Part shown: positions 41,638 to 50,764 of the stretch, piece after piece | Layout: the number at the start of each line of letters is the position of its first letter | How positions within the stretch are numbered: position 1 is the stretch's first letter | Assembly (NCBI GenBank): GCA_965229335.1 | Contig: OZ245874.1 | Coordinates: 5,766,001-5,830,000 of the forward strand | Direction of reading: 5' to 3' | Length of the DNA stretch: 64,000 bases | Origin: JAFKFH01 sp017307375 | Lineage (GTDB): Bacteria; Pseudomonadota; Alphaproteobacteria; Ferrovibrionales; Ferrovibrionaceae | The notes under the pieces: model-generated | Database searches by the model: none | The model's input: the letters and a program-made list of their open reading frames with translations, nothing else | What the model was told of the DNA's origin: nothing | Made by a program: the position numbers and the translations under genes

Positions 41638-42651
41638 ATGAGCGCGCCGCGCACCGTCGCCGCCGGCTATGTCGCGACGCTGGTCGAGGCCGTCACCGCG
41701 GCCGGGCGGATCTCGGCGGCCGAGCTGCTGGCCGCCGCCGGCCTGCCGCCCGATCCCGGCCAGGGCGGCGACCGGCGCCTGCCGCATGACGCGGTCTCGC
41801 GGCTGTGGCAGGCGGCGCTGGCGGCCTCGGGCGACGGCGATCTCGGCCTGCATGTCGGCGAACGGGTGCGGCCGGGATCGTTCAGCGCGCTGGGCCATCT
41901 GCTGATGAGCTGCGCCAGCCTGCGCGAGGCCGCGGCCGAGACCGAGCGTTTTGCCGGGCTGGTCGGCGGCGGCGGGCGCTTCGCCTCGCGGGCCGAAGGC
42001 GATGGATTATGGCTGATCTACCGGCCGCTCGACCCCGACTGGCCCTGCCGCCGCCACCGGGTCGAGGCGGTGCTGGCCGCTTCCCTGACCTTCGCCGGCT
42101 GGCTGACCGGCCAAACGGTGCGGGCGGCCCGGGTGCATCTGCGCCATCCCGCCCCTTCGGCCACGGGCGAGCATCGGCGGGTCTTCGGCTGCGAGCCGGC
42201 ATTCGGTCAGGCCGAGGATGCGCTGCTGCTGCCCGGGGCCGTTCTCGACCTGGGCGTGGCGCAGGCCAGCGCCGGGCTCAAGGACGTGCTGGCGCGCTAT
42301 GCCCGCGACACGCTGGCCGATCTCGACCGCGGCGACCTGCGGGCACAGGTGGGGGCGGCGGTGCGCGTAGCCCTCGATGCCGGGCGGCTGCCGGCGGTGA
42401 CCGAGATCGCCGCCGCGCTGCATCTGTCGCCGCGCACGCTGCAGCGGCGCCTGAAGGAGGAAGGTTCAGGCTTCGCGGCCGAGGTCAACGCGGTGCGCGA
42501 GGGCATGGCGCGCGACCTGCTGCGCGACGGCGCCCGCCCTATCGCCGAGATCGCCTATCGCCTGGGCTTTGCCGACACCGCGAATTTCCACCGCGCCTTC
42601 AAGGCCTGGGCCGGCATGACGCCGGCCGCCTGGCGCCGCACCGCGACCTGA
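41638..42651 (+). CDS. AraC family regulator
   Basis: A 337-residue AraC protein of the large type. The N-terminal arabinose-binding-2 domain begins GYVATLVEAVTAAGRISAAELLAAAGL; the C-terminal HTH pair is PAVTEIAAALHLSPRTLQRRLKEEG and IAEIAYRLGFADTANFHRAFKAWAG. The ATG at 41638 follows GGGGAAGGAAG. It is divergent from the symporter operon and so the likely regulator of that operon. The effector might be the imported compound. Confidence 0.9.
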   Translation: MSAPRTVAAGYVATLVEAVTAAGRISAAELLAAAGLPPDPGQGGDRRLPHDAVSRLWQAALAASGDGDLGLHVGERVRPGSFSALGHLLMSCASLREAAAETERFAGLVGGGGRFASRAEGDGLWLIYRPLDPDWPCRRHRVEAVLAASLTFAGWLTGQTVRAARVHLRHPAPSATGEHRRVFGCEPAFGQAEDALLLPGAVLDLGVAQASAGLKDVLARYARDTLADLDRGDLRAQVGAAVRVALDAGRLPAVTEIAAALHLSPRTLQRRLKEEGSGFAAEVNAVREGMARDLLRDGARPIAEIAYRLGFADTANFHRAFKAWAGMTPAAWRRTAT

Positions 42652-42665
42652 ACGGCGCCGCCGCC

Positions 42666-44426
42666 TCAGCCCGCCTTGGCGCGGCTGGCCGCGCCCTGCT
42701 TGCCCGCCTCGTATTTCTGCATCTCTTCCTCGACCAGTTCCTTCTTCGACAGCTTGCCGACGACGGTCTTGGGCAAGGCCGGGCGGATCTCCATCGCCGC
42801 GGGCATCTCGTGCTTGCCGAGCTTTTCCTTCAGGAAGGCCTTCAGCTCGTCGAAGGTGAACGGGGCGACGCCGTCCTTCAGCTTGATGAACGCCTTGGCC
42901 GACTGGCCGCGGTAATCGTCGGGGATGCCGATCACCGTCACCTCGGCCACCGCCGGATGCTCGTAGATCGCTTCCTCGATATTGCGCGGATAGACGTTGA
43001 AGCCGCCGGACAGGATCATGTCCTTCTTGCGGTCGACGATGTAGATGTAGCCGTCCTCGTCCTGGTAGCCGACGTCGCCGGAATGGAAGCGGCCGCCGAG
43101 GAAGGCTTCCTCGGTCGCCTCGGGCTTCTTCCAGTAGCCCTTCATCACGTTCGGGCCGCGGATGCAGATCTCGCCGCGCTCGTTGGGCCCGAGCAGCTTA
43201 AGCGGATCGTCGACGTCGACGATCTCGATCTTCAGCCCGGGCAGCGGCAGGCCGCAGGAACCGCGCCGCGGCTTCATCGCCGGGTCCAGCGGGTTCGACG
43301 TGCCGGCCGGCGACGTCTCGGTCATGCCCCAGCCTTCGAGCAGCTTGCAGCCGGTCAGGGCCTGGAACTTGTCCTGCACCTCGACGGGCAGCGGCGCGCC
43401 GCCCGAGGCGCAGAACTTCAGGTGGTTCAGCTTGTATTCGGTGATGTTGGGCGCGGCGATGATCGCCGCATACATCGTCGGCACGCCGGGGAACACCGAG
43501 ACCTCGTACTTGACGAGATCGTCCAGCACCGCCTTCAGCTCGAAGCGCGGATGCAGGATGATGTGCCAGCCGGCATCGAGGGCGCGCAGGAACGCCGCCG
43601 ACAGCGCGTAGATATGGAACAGCGGCAGCACCAGCAGCAGCCGCTCCTTGCCCGATTCGAGCTGCGACGACGCCCCCGACGTCCAGGCCTCGTACATCTG
43701 CGCGGTGACGGTGAGGTTGGCATGGGTCAGCATCGCCGCCTTGGGCACGCCGGTGGTGCCGCCGGTGTACTGCAGCACGGCGACTTCCTCGGACGGATCG
43801 GCGACCTTGTGCACGGCCAGCTGGCCGTCATTGGCCAGCAGGTCCTTGAAGCGGACATGGCGGTCGTCGCGCGGGACCTTGGCGATCTCCTTGCCCTTGA
43901 CCAGCGGGAACAGGAAATTCTTCGGGAAGGGCAGCGCATCCTGCAGGTCGGCGACGATGACCTTCTTCAGCCGGGTCTGGCCGAGCTGCTTGGCGACGTT
44001 CGGATAGAGCGCGTTGAGCGAGAGGGTGACGAGATAGTCGGTCTCGCTGTCGCCGATCTTGAGCGTCAGTTCGCGCACGGCGTCGAGCGGGCTGTAGTTC
44101 ACCACCCGCGCCCCGGCCTTGATGATGCCGAAGAAGGCGATCGGATAGAACGGGCAGTTCGGCAGATAGAGGCCGACCTGGACGCCCGGCCCGACGCCGA
44201 GGCCCTTCAGCCCCTTGGCGAAGCGCGTCGACAGCTCGCCGACCTCGCGATAGCTGTAGGTCTTGCCCATGAAGGTCAGGAACGGCTTGTCGCCGTACTT
44301 GGCGACGGCGTCGTCCATCATCTGGATCAGGCTGCGCGGCTTCAGCGGGGCCTGCCAGTCGACCCCGGCGGGGTAGGACTTCTGCCAGAACGGCGCCGGT
44401 TCGTTCAGGATCCCGTTGACGGTCAT
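42666..44426 (-). CDS. fadD: long-chain fatty acid-CoA ligase
   Basis: A 586-residue AMP-forming acyl-CoA synthetase. Motifs: the P-loop LQYTGGTTGVPKAAMLTHANL, the GWGMTETSPAGTSNP A5 motif, and HSGDVGYQDEDGYIYIVDRKKDMI, with the C-terminal Lys in MPAAMEIRPALPKTVVGKLSKKEL. All are consistent with FadD, which activates fatty acids at the inner membrane. Its size fits. Convergent with AraC, 14 bases between stops; it lies about 90 bases downstream of the dehydratase gene on the same strand. Confidence 0.93.
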   Translation of the reverse strand: MTVNGILNEPAPFWQKSYPAGVDWQAPLKPRSLIQMMDDAVAKYGDKPFLTFMGKTYSYREVGELSTRFAKGLKGLGVGPGVQVGLYLPNCPFYPIAFFGIIKAGARVVNYSPLDAVRELTLKIGDSETDYLVTLSLNALYPNVAKQLGQTRLKKVIVADLQDALPFPKNFLFPLVKGKEIAKVPRDDRHVRFKDLLANDGQLAVHKVADPSEEVAVLQYTGGTTGVPKAAMLTHANLTVTAQMYEAWTSGASSQLESGKERLLLVLPLFHIYALSAAFLRALDAGWHIILHPRFELKAVLDDLVKYEVSVFPGVPTMYAAIIAAPNITEYKLNHLKFCASGGAPLPVEVQDKFQALTGCKLLEGWGMTETSPAGTSNPLDPAMKPRRGSCGLPLPGLKIEIVDVDDPLKLLGPNERGEICIRGPNVMKGYWKKPEATEEAFLGGRFHSGDVGYQDEDGYIYIVDRKKDMILSGGFNVYPRNIEEAIYEHPAVAEVTVIGIPDDYRGQSAKAFIKLKDGVAPFTFDELKAFLKEKLGKHEMPAAMEIRPALPKTVVGKLSKKELVEEEMQKYEAGKQGAASRAKAG

Positions 44427-44516
44427 CTCATGCTCTCCCTGAAGGCCGCATCGGTAGCGATGCCTTGCGGCCGTGTTTCCTCCGGTGTCAGCGCAACCTT
44501 AGAGCCTCGGCCCGGC

Positions 44517-45455
44517 TTACGCCACGCCTTCCGTCCCCGCGCCGCAGACCACGACGCCGACCCGTGCGCCCGCGGCCTCCGGCACCAGCCCCTCGGCCAG
44601 TGCCGCCAGCCCGGCGGCGGCGGCGATTTCCAGCGCCAGCCCGCATTCGGTCCAGGCTGCCGCGGCGGCCCGTTCCATCGCCGCATCGTCGACCAGCGCG
44701 ATGCGGGCGACATGGGCGGCGATGATGTCGAGGTTGAGCTGTTCCGAGCGCCGCGGCGCCAGGCTGCCGGCCCGCGTCGCGATGCGGTCGAGGGTGACCA
44801 GCGCGCCCTCCCTTACGCTGTCATGCAGCGTCGCCGCCCCGACCGGTTCGACCCCGATCACCGTGATCGCCGGCTTGATCAGCCTGGCGGCGCGGGCGAT
44901 GCCCGAAATCAGCCCGCCGCCGCCGATCGCGACCACCAGGACGTCGAGGTCGGGTTCGTCCTCCAGCATCTCCAGCGCGATCGTGCCCTGCCCGGCCACG
45001 ACGCGCGGATCGGCGAACGGATGGACATAGGTCAGCCCCTCGCGCGCCGCATGGGCCAGCGCCGCCGCGTTCGCCTCGTCCCAGACCTCGCCGACGACAT
45101 TGACCGTCGCGCCCCAGCGGGCGAACTTCTTGACCTTCGCTGCGGGTGTCGAGGTCGGCAGGTAGATGGTGACCGGCGCCCCGAAGGCTTGCCCCGCGCA
45201 GGCGACGCCGAGGCCGTGATTGCCGCCCGAGGCGGTGACGAGGCCGCGGGCGCGCTCGGCCGCGGTCAGCGAGGCGACGGTATTGGCCGCGCCCCGCGCC
45301 TTGAACGAGCCGGTGACCTGCAGGTTCTCGAGCTTGAGCCGCAGGCTTGCGGCACCGCCCGGTGCCCAGGGCGCGGCATCCAGCATCGGCGTGCGGCGCA
45401 CGCGCCCCTGCAGGCGGCCGGCGGCCGCGCGGAAATCATCGAGCGTCAGTTCAGC
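44517..45455 (-). CDS. threonine/serine dehydratase-like PLP enzyme
   Basis: A fold-type II PLP enzyme of about 312 residues. PLP lysine in VTGSFKARGAANTV, the SGGNHG loop (ASGGNHGLGVA) and the glycine-rich phosphate loop GGGGLISG are visible. This size and the absence of an ACT domain suggest a catabolic threonine/serine dehydratase or serine racemase-type enzyme, not IlvA. Start: GTG at 45455 gives the usual VAELTLDDF opening and overlaps the MaoC stop; an ATG at 45476 would add seven residues. Co-transcribed with the MaoC gene. Confidence 0.85.
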   Translation of the reverse strand, partial: AELTLDDFRAAAGRLQGRVRRTPMLDAAPWAPGGAASLRLKLENLQVTGSFKARGAANTVASLTAAERARGLVTASGGNHGLGVACAGQAFGAPVTIYLPTSTPAAKVKKFARWGATVNVVGEVWDEANAAALAHAAREGLTYVHPFADPRVVAGQGTIALEMLEDEPDLDVLVVAIGGGGLISGIARAARLIKPAITVIGVEPVGAATLHDSVREGALVTLDRIATRAGSLAPRRSEQLNLDIIAAHVARIALVDDAAMERAAAAAWTECGLALEIAAAAGLAALAEGLVPEAAGARVGVVVCGAGTEGVA

Positions 45456-46305
45456 CACGCAACACGCACTTTCCATTGTTCAGCACGACGACGTCGCGCT
45501 CGACCACCTTCGAGCGGAAGGAGATCACCGCGCCGTCGCGCCACATCTCGGTGGCGATGGTCTCGCCGGGGAAGACGGGGGCGGAGAAGCGTGCCTCGAA
45601 GCTTGCCACCCGCGTCGGATCGAAATCGAGCAGGCCGTTGACCACGGCGGCGCAGGCATGGCCGTAGGTGCACAGCCCGTGCAGGATCGGGCGGTCGAAG
45701 CCGCCCTTGGCGGCAAAGCCGGGATCGGCATGCAGCGGGTTGCGGTCGCCCGACAGGCGATAGATCAGCGCCTGGTTCGGCGTGGTCTTGCGGGCGCGGA
45801 CCAGATCGGGCGCCCGCTCGGGCAGCGGATGCGGGGCCGGGCCGGTGCCCTGCGGCCCGCCGAAGCCGCCGTCGCCGCGCGCGAACACGGTGGACAAAAG
45901 CGTCGCCAGCGTCTCGCCCGACGCCTTGTCGCTCAGCGCGGTCTCGACATAGAGCACGCAGCCCTTGTCGGCCCCCTTGTCGAACACGTCGGTGATGCGC
46001 ACCCGCGACACGATCGTGGCGGCCGGCGGCAGCGGCCGGTGCATGCGGATGCGCTGTTCGCCGTGGACGACCTTGAACAGGTTCAGGCCCGAACGCTCGG
46101 CCCAGTCGTCGTCCCAGGCGATGACGGTGGCAAGCGTCGGCATCACCTTCAGCGCCCCCTCGAACACGAAGGGCAATTCGTCGCGGTTCAGCGGATCGTC
46201 GCCATAGCCGATGCCGAGGGCGTAGAGCATCACCTCGCGGTCGCCATAGACGAAGGTCTTTTCCGGGATGCTCAGGGCCTTCAGCCCGTCTGCGGTGACC
46301 GCCAT
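45451..46305 (-). CDS. MaoC/hydratase-2 family enoyl-CoA hydratase
   Basis: A 284-residue double hot-dog protein. The hydratase-2 motif YRLSGDRNPLHADPGFAAKGGFDRPILHG holds the catalytic Asp and His. The first half is a degenerate hot dog, as in the peroxisomal multifunctional enzyme type 2 hydratase. Such enzymes hydrate trans-2-enoyl-CoA to (R)-3-hydroxyacyl-CoA. The ATG at 46305 follows GGGGGGAGAG. The gene is divergent from a crotonase gene across a short region with a strong palindrome, and precedes the dehydratase gene. Confidence 0.92.
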   Translation of the reverse strand: MAVTADGLKALSIPEKTFVYGDREVMLYALGIGYGDDPLNRDELPFVFEGALKVMPTLATVIAWDDDWAERSGLNLFKVVHGEQRIRMHRPLPPAATIVSRVRITDVFDKGADKGCVLYVETALSDKASGETLATLLSTVFARGDGGFGGPQGTGPAPHPLPERAPDLVRARKTTPNQALIYRLSGDRNPLHADPGFAAKGGFDRPILHGLCTYGHACAAVVNGLLDFDPTRVASFEARFSAPVFPGETIATEMWRDGAVISFRSKVVERDVVVLNNGKCVLRG

Positions 46306-46355
46306 CTCTCCCCCCATACACATCTTGATCTTTTGCCGCTACGATGCTTGGCAAA

Positions 46356-46375
46356 GGTTGACGTTTGCGTCAACC
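46356..46375. promoter_or_regulatory. perfect 8-bp inverted repeat between divergent acyl-CoA genes
   Basis: GGTTGACG and CGTCAACC are separated by TTTG, 50 bases from one start codon (MaoC) and 23 from the other (crotonase). The pattern TTGACG-N4-CGTCAA resembles the palindromes bound by MerR- and TetR-type regulators of fatty-acid and branched-chain degradation, as I remember them. It is the best candidate for shared control of this region. Confidence 0.5.
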
Positions 46376-46398
46376 GCGAAACGGGGAAGGAACGCCGG

Positions 46399-47247
46399 AT
46401 GGCCGAGTATACGACCTTCGATTTCACCGTGGCCGGGCATGTGGCCGAGATCCGGTTCAACCGGCCCGACCAGTACAACACCATGGTGATGGCGTTCTGG
46501 CAGGAACTGGTCGACGTCTTCGCCGAGATCGAGGCGCGGCCCGAGGTGCGGGCGGTGGTGATTTCCTCGACCGGGCGGCATTTCACCGCCGGCCTCGACC
46601 TCGCGGCCTTCGCCGGGATCGCCGCCGAACTGACCGGCGGCGACCGCGGGCGGATGGGCGAACAGCTGCGCCGCACGGTGATCGAGATGCAGGAGAGCTT
46701 CGCGGTGATCGACCGGGCGCGGGTACCCGTGCTGGTGGCGACGCAGGGCGGCTGCATCGGCGGCGGGGTCGACCTGATCTCGGCCTGCGACATGCGCTAT
46801 TGCACCGCCGACGCCTATTTCTGCATCCAGGAGATCAACATCGGCATGACCGCCGATGTCGGCACGCTGCAGCGCCTGCCCCATCTGATGCCGGCCGGCA
46901 TGGTGCGCGAACTGGCCTATACCGGCCGCCGCCTGCCCGCCGACGAGGCGCTGCGGCTCGGCCTGATCAACCGCGTCTACGACAGCCACGAGCTGATGCT
47001 GGCCGACGTGCGCGCCATCGCCGCCGAGATCGCGTCGAAATCGCCGCTGGCGGTGACCGGCACCAAGCGGGTGCTGGCCTATACCCGCGACCATTCGGTC
47101 GAGGATTCGCTCGAATACATGGCGACCTGGCAGGCCGGCATGTTCCTGACCGGCGACCTGATCGAGCAGATGCTGGCCAACAAGGAAAAGCGGCCGGCGA
47201 AGTTCGACAACCTGATGCCGGCGCGGAACCTGGTCAGGCGGCGGTAG
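46399..47247 (+). CDS. crotonase family protein, dienoyl-CoA isomerase-like
   Basis: A 282-residue crotonase. Oxyanion-hole segments are HFTAGLDLAAFAG and GGCIGGGVDLISACD. The stretch CTADAYFCIQEINIGMTADVGTLQRLP carries the paired Glu and Asp found in delta(3,5)-delta(2,4)-dienoyl-CoA isomerase (ECH1), not the Glu pair of ordinary hydratases. It would help degrade odd-position unsaturated acyl-CoA. The ATG at 46399 follows GGGGAAGGAA. It is divergent from the MaoC gene and ends 17 bases before the island. Confidence 0.9.
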   Translation: MAEYTTFDFTVAGHVAEIRFNRPDQYNTMVMAFWQELVDVFAEIEARPEVRAVVISSTGRHFTAGLDLAAFAGIAAELTGGDRGRMGEQLRRTVIEMQESFAVIDRARVPVLVATQGGCIGGGVDLISACDMRYCTADAYFCIQEINIGMTADVGTLQRLPHLMPAGMVRELAYTGRRLPADEALRLGLINRVYDSHELMLADVRAIAAEIASKSPLAVTGTKRVLAYTRDHSVEDSLEYMATWQAGMFLTGDLIEQMLANKEKRPAKFDNLMPARNLVRRR

Positions 47248-47264
47248 ATTGACCCCCGCGCCGC

Positions 47265-48464
47265 TTACGCGGCGGCGGCAACCAGTTTGGCCGTTTTCGG
47301 GTCGTAGACATATCCGGTGATCGTGCCATCCCGGATTCGCTCGACGGCCTCGTCGACGACGAACAAGGGCACCAGAAACCATTCCTTGGGAAGGATCGGC
47401 TGGCCGAACCGATCCTTGATTTCCACATCCAGCCTGGCCGCTCCGAAGATCTTGTGGATCAGGTTTTCGAGCTTCGCTCGATTGATGTTGAACAAGTCGT
47501 AGGTGGCGACGATTTCGACGTCGGCCATGAGGAAAGTGGGGTCCAGCCGCGCATTCGCGATTCGACGCTCGACACTGCCGCCGGTCACGCCGATCTTGTG
47601 AAGAATGCCGCGATTGGCGACGACGACCGGATGCTCGGACTTGCTGCGCAGCACATAGATGGTGCCGCTGGCCTGATCGCCCTCGCCGGCCTGATCATCG
47701 AATAGCGGACCCGCGCTCGGTTCCGTAATCCGCCGGCCGGCCTCATCCTTGTAAAGGGCGCGCTGGAACGAGCGGAGCAGCAAATCGCTCTCTGTTCCAT
47801 TGGAGTAGATCACCCGGAGCCGGGCGTCTGTCTCGCCGTTCGGCGCCTTGATCGGTTCGCCGACCGCCGCGACATGAGCGATCTGGCCGGCAAGGATAAA
47901 GAACTGCCCCGGCTGGATATCTGCTTTCAGCAATCCGGCATCCCGGACGAATGGCCTGGTCTTGCGCACGCCGCTGTCCAGATCGCCCTGGACCTGCTGG
48001 AACAGCGGCTTGAATTTCGCGAAATCAAGGCATTTCTCGCGGCGCGCGATTTCCTCCGCCTCGCGCTTTTCAGCAGTGGCGCGCACATGGCGCAGCCTCG
48101 TGATGTCGGGCGAGCCGGCCGCCCCGTCCAGTTCGGCGCGGAGTTCGTCCTCGTCCATCGCGTCCGGCTGAACCGCCGATCCTGCTTCCACCCCGGACAG
48201 CAGCCCCTGGTGATCCAGCGGCGCCAGCAGCGTCATGCATTCCTCGATCCCGCGCAGGCGATCGAGGCGCACCGCGTACAGCCGCTCGAAAATGTCGCAG
48301 TCCTCGCCATGGCGGGGTATGCGGCCGTTCTTCTCGACGAAACGCTGAATTTCCTCAAATCCCGCGATGATGCGTTCTTCCCGAACCGAACGCCCACCCT
48401 TCTTCGCCGGCTGGGCAAAGCCGGCCAGTTCCTCGCGAAGATCGTCAAGGTCGAGATCAGTCAT
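47265..48464 (-). CDS. GIY-YIG nuclease family protein (T5orf172/MUG113-type), island gene 3
   Basis: A 399-residue protein. The GIY-YIG domain lies at about residues 264-370: TIYVLRSK for the GIY strand, HKIGVT...VERRIAN for YIG with the Arg, and LENLIHKIFG with the catalytic Glu. The N-terminal 150 residues are helical and unfamiliar (EERIIAGFEEIQRFVEKNGRIPRHG...). It overlaps the helicase gene by 8 bases, so both are co-translated. With the helicase and methyltransferase, it is the best candidate for the DNA-cutting subunit of a restriction-like system. Start ATG 48464. Confidence 0.88.
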   Translation of the reverse strand: MTDLDLDDLREELAGFAQPAKKGGRSVREERIIAGFEEIQRFVEKNGRIPRHGEDCDIFERLYAVRLDRLRGIEECMTLLAPLDHQGLLSGVEAGSAVQPDAMDEDELRAELDGAAGSPDITRLRHVRATAEKREAEEIARREKCLDFAKFKPLFQQVQGDLDSGVRKTRPFVRDAGLLKADIQPGQFFILAGQIAHVAAVGEPIKAPNGETDARLRVIYSNGTESDLLLRSFQRALYKDEAGRRITEPSAGPLFDDQAGEGDQASGTIYVLRSKSEHPVVVANRGILHKIGVTGGSVERRIANARLDPTFLMADVEIVATYDLFNINRAKLENLIHKIFGAARLDVEIKDRFGQPILPKEWFLVPLFVVDEAVERIRDGTITGYVYDPKTAKLVAAAA

Positions 48465-50505
48465 AACGCCCTTCGTCCTTGAAGCGGACAAATGCAGCGG
48501 CCCCTTCCGCCAGATGCTTCTCCCAGGCATCGGTCGACGAGATCGCAGGCAGCCGTCCGCGTTCGCGCTTGAATTCGACGGCTCGCCGGGCAATCACCTT
48601 CGCCTCCTCGGGCGTCAGGCTGGTGCGCTTGGCGGTAATCGCCGCCTCGACCTGCCGCAGGCTCTCCTGGTTCATGGTCTTGGCCAGGATTTGATAGGCT
48701 TTGCCGAACGGATTAAGCCGATCGATCAGGTCGATATCCAGTTCTCGTACATCCATGGCGAACTTGCGCACGCCATCGACAAAGGCCGTGTTGGCCTTTT
48801 CATTGCCCAAAGGATTGCCTGTGGCAACCACCTTGGCCTCCTGCGTCAGGCTCAGCGCGGCCACGGCATGCTGGCGCACGGCCTCACGATCCTCCTCGCC
48901 GAGATGCGGGTACTTGTCCTTGATGATCTTGCCCAGGCGAACCTGGGTCAGCTCCTCGGGCACGAGTTCCTTGTCGAACAGGCCGCGTTCGATCGTCCGC
49001 CTGTCCTGCACGAAGGCCGCAATCACCTCGTTCAGATCCTCGCGGCAGATTCGGGTGGCTTCCTCGCTCGCGGGCATGGCCAGGCCCTTGATCTCGATCT
49101 GGAACTTGCCCGATTCCTCATTGAACCCGACGTTGCACCCGTCGGGGTCATAGCCGCCCGCGCCGTAGTCGAAGCCCGGCGTCGGCCCGCTCTGCGGGTT
49201 CTTCGGCTTGAACTCGAAACGCGGGGCCAGCACCTGCTCCATCAACAGGCTGGCGGCGATTGCCTTCAGCGTGTCGTTGACGGCCTCGGTGACGATGTCG
49301 TCGGCGGCAGCCGGTTCGGCAATCAGGTTGGAGAAGCGGGCGCGCGTCTTGCCCGGCGCATCGCGGGTCGCGCGGCCGATGATCTGCACGATTTCCGTGA
49401 GGCTGGAGCGATAGCCGATGGTGAGCGCATGTTCGCACCAGATCCAGTCGAAGCCCTCTTTCGCCATGCCCAGGGCGATGATGATGTCGACATGGTCGCG
49501 GTTGTTCTTCTGCGCCGGATCTTTCAGCGCGGCGGATACCCGGTCCCGCTTGGCCGGGTCGTCATCGACCAGGTCGGCGATGCGCAGGGTCCGCCCGTCC
49601 GCCGTCTTGACCAGTTGGAAGCCGGTGGCCGGGTCGATGCCCTGCCAGTCCCCCAGCGCCTCGATGACATGCTCCACCTCCTTGATCTTGTCCTTCGTGC
49701 TTTCGCGCGAATTGACGCTCGGGATGTGGATGATCGTCTTCTCGGCGGGGTCGAGCACCTTCAGGATGTCGTCGGTATAGGCATCCGCATAGAAGAAGTA
49801 ACCGATATCGAGCTGCTTCAGATATTGGTAGCCATTGAGCTGCTCGTAATAGGTATAGGTGACGCTGTCGAACTTGCCTTCGTCCTGCGGGGCCAGCACC
49901 GCCTCGGCGTCGCCCCGGAAGTAGGACCCGGTCATCGCGACGATATGCACCCGGTCGCGGGCGATGAACGCGCCCAGATGCTGGCCGAGCCTGTTGTCGG
50001 GATTGGCCGAGACATGGTGGAATTCGTCGACCGCGATCAACCGGTCGTCGAAAGCCTCGATACCGAACTTGTCGATGGCAAAACGGAAGGTCGCATGGGT
50101 GCAGACCAGCACCTTGTCGTCACTCGCCAGAAAGGCGCCCAGTGCGTTGACCTTGCCCCCGTTGTCGTTGCCCGGCGCATCGCACAGGTTCCATTTGGGC
50201 ACGACATGCCAATCGGCCCAGAAGCCGTGCCTGCTCAGCGGCTCGTCATGGAAGCTGGCACCGATGGACTTCTCGGGCACCACGATGATGGCTTGGCGCA
50301 GCCCCTGATTGGCCAGTTTGTCGAGCGCGATGAACATCAGCGCGCGGCTCTTGCCCGAGGCCGGCGGCGACTTGATCAGCAGATACTGCTCGCCGCGCTT
50401 TTCAAAGGCGCGCTCCTGCATCGGGCGCATGCCCAGCGCGTTGGCGCGGGTGGAGGCACCGTTGCGGGCGTAGGAAACCGAGACGGACGGAACCGGCTGG
50501 GTCAT
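48457..50505 (-). CDS. superfamily 2 DEAD/DEAH-like helicase, island gene 2
   Basis: A 682-residue helicase. Walker A SPPASGKS lies at residues 46-53, motif II is VDEFHH at about 159-164 (DEFH instead of DEAH), motif III AMTGSYF near 190, and motif VI EIVQIIGRATRDAPGK near 380. It resembles the helicase part of type I and type III restriction enzymes. The C-terminal 280 residues lack a nuclease motif I can see. Its stop overlaps the GIY-YIG gene. It starts 259 bases after the methyltransferase stop. Confidence 0.9.
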   Translation of the reverse strand: MTQPVPSVSVSYARNGASTRANALGMRPMQERAFEKRGEQYLLIKSPPASGKSRALMFIALDKLANQGLRQAIIVVPEKSIGASFHDEPLSRHGFWADWHVVPKWNLCDAPGNDNGGKVNALGAFLASDDKVLVCTHATFRFAIDKFGIEAFDDRLIAVDEFHHVSANPDNRLGQHLGAFIARDRVHIVAMTGSYFRGDAEAVLAPQDEGKFDSVTYTYYEQLNGYQYLKQLDIGYFFYADAYTDDILKVLDPAEKTIIHIPSVNSRESTKDKIKEVEHVIEALGDWQGIDPATGFQLVKTADGRTLRIADLVDDDPAKRDRVSAALKDPAQKNNRDHVDIIIALGMAKEGFDWIWCEHALTIGYRSSLTEIVQIIGRATRDAPGKTRARFSNLIAEPAAADDIVTEAVNDTLKAIAASLLMEQVLAPRFEFKPKNPQSGPTPGFDYGAGGYDPDGCNVGFNEESGKFQIEIKGLAMPASEEATRICREDLNEVIAAFVQDRRTIERGLFDKELVPEELTQVRLGKIIKDKYPHLGEEDREAVRQHAVAALSLTQEAKVVATGNPLGNEKANTAFVDGVRKFAMDVRELDIDLIDRLNPFGKAYQILAKTMNQESLRQVEAAITAKRTSLTPEEAKVIARRAVEFKRERGRLPAISSTDAWEKHLAEGAAAFVRFKDEGRYD

Positions 50506-50553
50506 CCCGCCACCCGCTGCGCCGGGGACAACGATCCGTTTGCGGCCGGTCGG

Positions 50554-50668
50554 ATCAAAACCCGATCAAGAACCCGCAGCCCCGAAAATATTCTATAAAT
50601 CTTTGATTTCATTTGTAATTTTTCCAGCCTTACCGGATTTTCCGCACTCGGAATCAAAACCCGATCAA
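50554..50668. repeat. 16-bp direct repeat pair in the island
   Basis: ATCAAAACCCGATCAA occurs at 50554-50569 and again, identical, at 50653-50668, in the 259-base gap between the methyltransferase and helicase genes. The stretch between is AT-rich. Each copy contains two GATC-like ends (ATCAA), so both could be protein-binding sites or footprints of a small insertion/excision. No gene is visible in this gap. Confidence 0.6.
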
Positions 50669-50764
50669 AACTTGTCGCCTACGCCCAGAACGGAACATAA
50701 CCGGCACGAGGATGCGCCGGGTCGGCCGGCCGAATCAAGCGCGCCTCCAGGGCTTGCCGGATGA

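Noticed and set aside
41805..45641. A 1278-codon open frame on the plus strand
   Set aside because: It is antisense or out of frame to AraC, fadD, the dehydratase and MaoC genes, all of which have clear motifs; long shadow frames are usual at this GC content.
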